Shown piece by piece: positions 34,880 to 40,224 of a stretch of 40,224 bases of DNA; positions within the stretch are counted from its first letter, which is position 1; each line of letters begins with the position of its first letter. The notes under the pieces are model-generated. The model saw nothing but the letters and a program-made list of their open reading frames with translations. It had not been told where the DNA came from and did no database searches. The translations under genes were made by a program, and so were the position numbers. Origin of the DNA: Nostoc sp. KVJ20 (GTDB lineage Bacteria > Cyanobacteriota > Cyanobacteriia > Cyanobacteriales > Nostocaceae); the NCBI RefSeq assembly GCF_001712795.1, contig NZ_KV757550.1, forward strand, positions 1-40,224, read 5' to 3'.

Positions 34880-36664
34880 TTATTTAGAGGTATTAGCTAT
34901 GAATACCTTGAAAGATACTCTCCGATTAAGTTTTTTAGATTCTGGTGTTACTTCTGGCTGTAAAGGTAGGCTATAACTTACCCCTGTGGCTTTAAATTGG
35001 TTTATATTAATTCCTTGAGATTTTAAATAAGATAGAATTTTATTAGCACGGGCTTGACTGAGCAGCTTATTTTGCCCTTCTGTTCCAGTACTACTGGTAT
35101 GCCCAATTATTTGAATCTGTGCATTTTTCCCCAGATACTTAGCAATATCTAAACATTTACGGATGGATATAAATAAATTAGGTAACTTGTCAGCTTCACC
35201 AGGCATCAACTCAGTTGTCCCTTCTGAAAAAAATAATATTTTTTGTTCTATTTGTTTTTTGTATGATTCTAATTGTCTCAGTTCTATGTCCACAAGGTTT
35301 TTGTCTTGTAATTTGGTGATGCCAGGAATAAAATACCATAATTTCCGTGCTTCTAAAATCCATTTGCGGGGGGCATGACCAGTAGCAATAAGAACACCAT
35401 TATTATCAACTTGTAGTGATACAGTTTGCGGGGGACTTAACAATTGTTCAACTCTTTTGGTAGTGAATTGTGGCTCTAAAGAAAGATAAGGTTGCCACTG
35501 GCTACTTACCATTTTGGGATTAATATTTGTTTGTTGTATCAATGTATTGGGATCTACTGCTAAGGGATCGCGCATTCCCGAAATAAAGTATTTTCCAAAA
35601 CCTTTCTGGGAGTTTATCACAACAATTCCTGGTTGAGAGTTGAGTTTTTGGAGATAGGCTTGCCAACGAAGTTGCTCTCTAATTGTAAAAAAGCTCCAAA
35701 TTCCGCAAGCGATCGCGATCGCACCCAAGAAAGCCCAAGCATAGGTATAATTTTGTTTAGCCGGAGATTTATACTGAACTACCAGACAAGCTTCTAAATA
35801 AGGCTTACTTAGCTGAAATGCTTCAGTCTCCCCTGTAAAATTTTTAATTTCTCTACTGAGCTTCAGGTGAATTTTTTCTATTGCTTCTCGCAAAACTAAC
35901 CTTAATTCTTGGGGAGGATTTCCCCGAATCATCGCTGCTACTAACGCTTGTGGCCCCTCTTCAATCCAAATTGTGAGTTCTCCAAAGCGTAAACTCTTTA
36001 TCCCATCTCCTTTTTGAATACTGAACGAATCTTGGACAAAATCTTGGATAGCTGTCAACATAGCAGCTACTAAATCGGGATCTTGAACTGCTACCTGCGT
36101 TGTTACTAAATGTTGAAGCAATAATCCAGAGTTTTTATGAATCAGAAATATTTGTTCTACTCGATAAACTAACGTCCGTAACAGCACAATTTCCGCAAAT
36201 GATTTTCCTGTACGTTTCGCTTCTAGTCTCCACTTAAAGCTTTGTGGAGATAAGCTATGTTCCAGGGTTTGATTCATTGATTGCATCATTTCTTCAAGAG
36301 CCGTGGAAATCGCCTTGCGAGTAGCTGGCCCAATCACTGGAAATAATGCATCTGCAAGCACATTGTGGTCTTGTTTAACAGAAACTTCAATGGCGTCTTC
36401 CACAGTTGACACCATTACTTGTCCAAGTTGTTTATCTTGCTTTGACCGCAGGATAACAGCTTCAGGAAGCATCTGGCTAATATCTTCTGGTTGAATTTGA
36501 GGGTTGTCTAATCGCTCATAAAATTTTTTCAGTTTAGTCGGCTCAATATCTAGAAGCAAACTGCGGAGTAGAGTTAGTTCATCGTTGATTTCGGAGGTTT
36601 GGCTGTTGCTATTCAAAGCTTCAGAGGATGCTTTCGGTATTGGATTTGTCGAATAGTCACTCAT
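34880..36664 (-). CDS. Membrane protein with roadblock/longin-like cytoplasmic region and OmpA-like periplasmic domain
   Basis: About 594 residues (ATG at 36664; a TTG two codons upstream is unlikely). Residues about 30-300 are cytoplasmic. Within them, about 168-268 (YRVEQIFLIHKNSGLLLQHL ... ALVAAMIRG ... REAIEKIH) has the strand/helix order of roadblock/longin domains that bind small GTPases. One membrane segment follows at about 311-329 (AWAFLGAIAIACGIWSFFTI). Outside, about 345-465 is BON-like and 480-592 is OmpA-like (IIGHTSSTGTEGQ, SQARA, NRRV). The usual D of GHTD is serine, so peptidoglycan binding may be altered. GAGGG precedes the start. The next gene downstream encodes the small GTPase. 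Confidence 0.85.
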   Translation of the reverse strand: MSDYSTNPIPKASSEALNSNSQTSEINDELTLLRSLLLDIEPTKLKKFYERLDNPQIQPEDISQMLPEAVILRSKQDKQLGQVMVSTVEDAIEVSVKQDHNVLADALFPVIGPATRKAISTALEEMMQSMNQTLEHSLSPQSFKWRLEAKRTGKSFAEIVLLRTLVYRVEQIFLIHKNSGLLLQHLVTTQVAVQDPDLVAAMLTAIQDFVQDSFSIQKGDGIKSLRFGELTIWIEEGPQALVAAMIRGNPPQELRLVLREAIEKIHLKLSREIKNFTGETEAFQLSKPYLEACLVVQYKSPAKQNYTYAWAFLGAIAIACGIWSFFTIREQLRWQAYLQKLNSQPGIVVINSQKGFGKYFISGMRDPLAVDPNTLIQQTNINPKMVSSQWQPYLSLEPQFTTKRVEQLLSPPQTVSLQVDNNGVLIATGHAPRKWILEARKLWYFIPGITKLQDKNLVDIELRQLESYKKQIEQKILFFSEGTTELMPGEADKLPNLFISIRKCLDIAKYLGKNAQIQIIGHTSSTGTEGQNKLLSQARANKILSYLKSQGININQFKATGVSYSLPLQPEVTPESKKLNRRVSFKVFIANTSK

Positions 36665-36784
36665 TACCAAAATCCCTCAATTCACAATTTATCTGAAGTA
36701 GCATTCTGTTGTAAACAGAAGAGATGTATTGATGGATCAAGAATCAACTCTTAGAGGATGTTTAAAATGTTATAAAACGTAAAT

Positions 36785-36923
36785 AAGTAAGTGGGCGTAA
36801 ATAATTAAAGGTTTGTAATGGGGACTTTAGTCCTCTCTTAAGGGCTTTAGCCCTTACTACGAGCTAATTCAATTGAATTTTACATTAATTAATATAGTTT
36901 AATTTATTCTTGCCCACTTACTT
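36785..36923. mobile_element. Second MITE-like family, copy 2 (perfect 12-bp inverted ends)
   Basis: AAGTAAGTGGGC (36785-36796) and GCCCACTTACTT (36912-36923) are perfect inverted repeats; weaker symmetry extends about 14 bases inward. The interior carries GGACTTTAGTCC and AGGGCTTTAGCCCT stems like the element at 31026-31146. It fills most of the interval between the coiled-coil gene and the OmpA-like gene. The rest of that interval (36924-37022) shows no gene. Confidence 0.7.
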
Positions 36924-37022
36924 AGGCTTAAAACCCTTATCAATGACCAATGACATAGACGTTCCCGCAGCGTAGGACAAATGACAGCCTCCACCAGTTA
37001 GCTTTAATTGCGCCAGCTTACT

Positions 37023-37631
37023 TCAAGACTTGTTTTCTGCATTCAGTCGGATGGCTAACTCTGTAAACATAGCAGCAAGATTGGAGCGATCAGTTTTGTC
37101 CCTACGAAGTTCTTGAGCTTCCCGTTCTAATAAAGCTAGGATTTCCTGAGATTTTTGCTGGATATCATCTTGTAAGCTTTTAGATTGGTTGAGAATCTGC
37201 TCACGTAACTCTCGCTGACTATTAGTAGTTTGTTGATCAAATTGATTAATCTTATTTTCCAAAGATGTAATTACATTTTTACTTTCTTCAGCAACAGCTT
37301 TAAGCTGACCATCACGTTCTCCCTGCTCATTTTTTAGCCGTTCTGTTAAAGAATCAACTTCTTGTTTGATATAATTTTCTAAGGAATCTAAACGTTTTCT
37401 TGTTTCATCTCGGACATTGCCCAATTCTTTAATTAGACGTTCTTCTAAGCGGGCAAACCTTTTTTCGGTATCTCGTGTTTGATTACCAAAAAGAATTTCT
37501 CTAACTTTATCTAAGTTGCTATTTTCGCTAATATAATTACTGCTCAAATGCTGCTTATTTATTTCTGAATTAGATCCCCATTTTTCTACTTCTAAGGAAT
37601 TATTATGGTTGTACTCTTCCGATGGGTTCAT
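37023..37631 (-). CDS. Coiled-coil protein upstream of the OmpA/GTPase cluster
   Basis: A 202-residue hydrophilic protein. The N-terminal 40 residues look disordered (NNSLEVEKWGSNSEINKQ). Then LDKVREILFGNQTRDTEKRFARLEE leads into an almost continuous coiled coil to about residue 190. It has no membrane segment or enzyme motif. The REILFGNQ...RFARLEERL start recalls cyanobacterial scaffold proteins found beside OmpA-like and GTPase genes. AAGGAAT lies before the ATG. It is on the same strand as the cluster but 358 bases away, so cotranscription is uncertain. Confidence 0.75.
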   Translation of the reverse strand: MNPSEEYNHNNSLEVEKWGSNSEINKQHLSSNYISENSNLDKVREILFGNQTRDTEKRFARLEERLIKELGNVRDETRKRLDSLENYIKQEVDSLTERLKNEQGERDGQLKAVAEESKNVITSLENKINQFDQQTTNSQRELREQILNQSKSLQDDIQQKSQEILALLEREAQELRRDKTDRSNLAAMFTELAIRLNAENKS

Positions 37632-37880
37632 CTTTTGAATTCCTTTTAAAACTAAAAGTTGATTTGGCTGTTAGTCGCGATACCATATCTAGAGCCTAGA
37701 TACTAGTGCGTATTAAGGTGCGTTTTGATACAAAAATATATTTTACTTAGATAAGTAATAAAACATCTAAATTTCAGTCATTGGAACCATAAATAGTGGT
37801 TTTTATCAGTATTCTATTTTAAATGAAAAAGCGAACTGACATATACAATGCTGAAGCTAGTAGTACTTGCTACGTAGCGA

Positions 37881-38092
37881 AAAAAGCCACCTAAGTACAA
37901 GTGGCGAATGGCACTAAGAAAAGCCCAAAAGCTTGTGTAGTCTCGTTCCCAGCCTGGAGGCTGGGAATGTATTTAAAAGAGGCTCTGCCTCAATTCAGGC
38001 TACCAGAGGCGGAGCCTCCCAGAATGGATTCCCAGCCTCCAGGCTGGGAACCAGTCAGAACAAGGGCTGTATCTTCGTACAAGTGGCTTTTT
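37881..38092 (-). terminator. Intrinsic terminator of the DUF4091 gene, interrupted by an element
   Basis: Joining 37881-37905 to 38088-38092 restores AAAAAGCCAC-CTAAGTACAA-GTGGCTTTTT, a perfect 10-bp stem with T-run on either strand. The inserted element separates the arms. The left copy still forms GCCAC..GTGGC followed by six T on the minus strand, so part of the stop function may remain. Confidence 0.7.
37896..38087 (+). mobile_element. 172-bp relative of the 184-bp element, with 10-bp flanking duplication
   Basis: TACAAGTGGC occurs at 37896-37905 and 38078-38087. Between them lies an element starting GAATGGCACTAAG and carrying the same hairpins as 14647-14830, but ending GGGCTGTATCTTCG. 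The right inverted end is missing about 13 bases. The extra matching G before each duplicate leaves the exact edge uncertain by one base. The rest of this interval (37632-37880) is AT-rich upstream DNA of the coiled-coil gene. Confidence 0.8.
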
Positions 38093-38115
38093 GCTCAATC
38101 TTAATTTCAAGATGC

Positions 38116-39774
38116 TTATTGAGAAGAGAGTTTCTCTATTTCCTCACCCAACTGACGCCGGACTGATTCCAGCAGATTTGTATCCCGCGTCCAGTTTTTC
38201 CAGTCCATACCGACACGCCGAGCTAATTGAAGTCCCCACTTGTGGCGATGTCTACGACGGGCTACGCCTACGCTATTTTTGAGGATTTCGAGATATTCGT
38301 AATCTTCTACCCCTTCCCTGAGCCACTTGAGTCTCATCGAAGGGACAACTCCTGTCAAACCTACCTGTTTGCCAGGATAAAACAACATTCCTTCACCAGG
38401 ATAATAGTCTTTCTCTTGGGAATAAGTTTGAATGTCGTTCCACGGATCTTTTGTCCATAAGTCAACTCGCCAGTATAAAATCCCTGTCAGTCCCAGGCTT
38501 TGGCTAATGAAGCCTGGGTGAATTCTATAGTTTATCGGTTCAAAATCTATCTGCCATTTAGGCGAGTAGCCATCCTGTACCAAAGCGTTGTAAGACCAAA
38601 CTTTGTCTCCTTTTTGCAGAACCTCAGATATTTGTTTTGGAGCTTCATCATAAGATTCTGGCAATACTACCCAGATGTCTACAGCAGAACGTCCAGTTCC
38701 AGAACCATCATCATAAAGCGCTGGTGTAGGAGTCATGGCTAAGGCTGTTGCGATTCCAGCCTTGTGAAAATTTCGCGCCCATTCCTTTACTGGTTTAATC
38801 AGATTTGGACAATTATCAATTTCATCGGCATATCTAGTGTAGAGAAATAGACTAGATTCATGTTTAGCAGCAGTAGTTTTAATCTTCTTAAGAGAAGGAG
38901 CCGGAGACATTTTGCAAGTACTAACATTAGCCCCACTCCAAAAAGGAAGACTCCGAGAACGGAGTCCCCATTGCTCCATTAATTCTGGTTCATCTGCTGG
39001 ATCAAAATGCGCGTCAGGCATTAACTTATGTTTGAGAAGTTCTACCATGTCGCTTTTATCTTTATGTTCATAAAAAGTAAACTCAGAATTAAGCGATGGT
39101 TTTATCGGTAACTCAAAATTCCAAACTTTTAGGTGGATTTCGCCTGTAACTTTTCCTTGGTCACTGCTAACAGTAAAAGTGCCATTATATTCACCAGCTT
39201 GAGTGTCGCGGGGTACAAATATATCTACCCAAATTGGTTGGTTATTCCTAGCTTTAAGATTAAATGGAACTGCATCTAATTCAGCATCTTTAATATCTGC
39301 TTGGTTTTCAGGATTCAGAAATGGAATTAGCCCATCAGCATACCATCCATTACCTAAAGGGGGATTACTACTGCCTTTTTTGTTAGGGCTAGAATGAGTA
39401 ACTTTAACGTAATGTTCTCGGTAGAGTGTAATATTACTATTGGAAATTACTTGATTGTTTGGGCCAGATAAGTTTGAGGCTGAAACATTAACGTTTGTCA
39501 GTCCACTATTTGGTGCGCGGATTCCGATTTGAAAGGGTTCATATTCCCCACGGGCAGCATATAAATCAATGCGGGTTTTACTTTTTGGTAGGTCTTCTCG
39601 TTTTATCCTTTCTAAATTTGAAGTTACCCAGACAAAGGGATGATTAGTTAAGGATGAGTTGTTTGCTAATAGTCCAATGCTTGAACAAGCAAATAGAGTA
39701 AATACTGTCCCCACTATCCATAAGATAAGTTTCACTTTGTTAAGCAATCTTGTATCTCTTTTGACAAGAGACAT
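38116..39774 (-). CDS. Secreted DUF4091 glycosidase-like protein, probable lipoprotein
   Basis: About 552 residues. The N-terminus has a basic stretch, a hydrophobic segment (LILWIVGTVFTLF) and L-F-A-C, a plausible lipobox. A beta-rich domain follows (about 50-220: IDLYAARGEYEPFQIGIRAP, VWVDIFVPRD-like strands written here as PIWVDIFVPRDTQAGEYNG). The catalytic-barrel-like part carries the DUF4091 signature near the end: GILYWRVDLWTKDPW, GEGMLFYPGKQVG and SMRLKWLREGVEDYEYL. The family is thought to hydrolyse or bind polysaccharides. AGGAG supports the ATG at 39774 over a TTG seven codons upstream. It is a single gene; its terminator carries an inserted element. Confidence 0.82.
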   Translation of the reverse strand: MSLVKRDTRLLNKVKLILWIVGTVFTLFACSSIGLLANNSSLTNHPFVWVTSNLERIKREDLPKSKTRIDLYAARGEYEPFQIGIRAPNSGLTNVNVSASNLSGPNNQVISNSNITLYREHYVKVTHSSPNKKGSSNPPLGNGWYADGLIPFLNPENQADIKDAELDAVPFNLKARNNQPIWVDIFVPRDTQAGEYNGTFTVSSDQGKVTGEIHLKVWNFELPIKPSLNSEFTFYEHKDKSDMVELLKHKLMPDAHFDPADEPELMEQWGLRSRSLPFWSGANVSTCKMSPAPSLKKIKTTAAKHESSLFLYTRYADEIDNCPNLIKPVKEWARNFHKAGIATALAMTPTPALYDDGSGTGRSAVDIWVVLPESYDEAPKQISEVLQKGDKVWSYNALVQDGYSPKWQIDFEPINYRIHPGFISQSLGLTGILYWRVDLWTKDPWNDIQTYSQEKDYYPGEGMLFYPGKQVGLTGVVPSMRLKWLREGVEDYEYLEILKNSVGVARRRHRHKWGLQLARRVGMDWKNWTRDTNLLESVRRQLGEEIEKLSSQ

Positions 39775-40224
39775 TTTCAATTCTCCTGATTTCAATATTT
39801 CTGAAGCGAGAGGTAGCTCTTAAAGTTTGAGATAAATGCTTGAAAGTTCAGCTTATCATTTAATGCTGTTTCCTAAAATAGTCATGCAACGCTTCTTTTC
39901 AACTAATAATTATTGTTATTCATCTCTGACTTTGAAATTAAAATACCTGGATAAAACTATGTAAATCCACGTGTTTTCACAATCAAAATATTCAAACTAA
40001 AACGAAATAGTTCAACCTATAAGTCTAAAATTACCGCTACTTGATTACTCTTTTTAGATCAAAATATAAAACTTTTGTCTATATATAAGACTATGATTTG
40101 ATTTCTGAAAAAATCTAAGTAGTGTTATGGCGTAGCCTAACCCACCAAAACCTTTGGGTGGTGCGTTAGCCTTTGGCGTAACACACCCTATGTATATTTC
40201 AATAATCAAATATGAGTCCTATAG
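39775..40224. other. Right-end intergenic DNA with a palindromic repeat
   Basis: Mostly AT-rich and without a convincing gene. At about 40124-40190 lies a palindromic repeat built on GGCGTAGCCTAACCCACC, CCTTTGGGTGG and GCGTTAGCC, a type widespread in cyanobacterial intergenic DNA. The AGGAG of the DUF4091 gene lies at 39783-39787. Confidence 0.6.

Noticed and set aside
37860..37873. GTA-N8-TAC sequence resembling an NtcA site
   Set aside because: The spacing to a fitting -10 box on the minus strand is wrong, and the motif is short enough to occur by chance.
37901..38166. Overlapping plus-strand frames with LEAGN and RGGASQNGFPASRLG strings
   Set aside because: They are translations of the mobile-element hairpins in two frames.

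Overview
The window looks like a chromosome segment from a filamentous, heterocyst-forming-type cyanobacterium (Nostoc/Anabaena group). The grounds are: many HIP1 octamers (GCGATCGC) inside and between genes; heptameric STRR repeats (ATGCCCA, TAATTCG); a PrcA-type calcium-dependent subtilase; an NB-ARC/TPR protein; moderate-to-low GC; and intergenic space crowded with small palindromic and MITE-like elements. No rRNA, tRNA, CRISPR array or full-length transposase was seen.

Layout. (1) 286-7337: a small cyanobacterial protein, a two-domain VOC protein, then a + strand run of a membrane protein, an asparagine-synthetase-like enzyme and a group IV (DapDC-like) PLP decarboxylase homologue. Both enzyme homologues lack a key residue: no Cys2 nucleophile in the first, no Schiff-base lysine in the second. 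A zinc-ribbon/membrane/TOPRIM-like protein follows. (2) 7427-14243: a DUF4351 fragment, a stand-alone subtilase-prodomain-like protein divergent from the PrcA-like protease, an ATP-grasp remnant, and an NB-ARC/TPR gene split by one in-frame TGA. (3) 14244-22549: repeat elements, thiC under a TPP riboswitch, a D-2-hydroxyacid dehydrogenase, an RTX protein with an internal duplication, a Tat-type secreted NAGPA-domain protein, a pseudouridine synthase, and a translationally coupled pair ending in a DUF6745 protein. (4) 22666-32425, all minus strand: a surface-polysaccharide operon with nucleotide-sugar dehydrogenase, UDP-glucuronate epimerase-like protein, GT4 glycosyltransferase, initiating sugar transferase, FemAB-like acyltransferase, DegT aminotransferase, Wzc-type tyrosine kinase and a Calx-beta protein. 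(5) 32799-37631, minus strand: a tightly packed signalling cluster of an OmpA-like protein whose cytoplasmic half resembles a roadblock/longin fold, a Rab-like small GTPase, a PAS-like protein and a histidine kinase, preceded by a coiled-coil protein. (6) 38116-39774: a secreted, probably lipoprotein, DUF4091 glycosidase-like protein.

How they work together. The polysaccharide genes form a coherent path: oxidise and epimerise a UDP-sugar, start the lipid-linked chain, extend it, decorate it with amino and acyl groups, and control export by tyrosine phosphorylation. The GTPase/OmpA/PAS/kinase set looks like an envelope-spanning signalling module analogous in parts list to MglA/MglB-type systems, and is the best candidate here for an undescribed system. 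The second candidate is the pair of active-site-deficient enzyme homologues at 2795-5932.

Mobile elements have remodelled the window. A 184-bp element with 13-bp terminal inverted repeats and a 10-bp flanking duplication lies at 14647-14830. A related element interrupted a terminator at 37881-38092, and a third relative lies between 19-bp direct repeats at 32646-32794. A different element replaced the C-terminal tail of the decarboxylase homologue. All functional statements come from reading motifs by eye; no database search was run.
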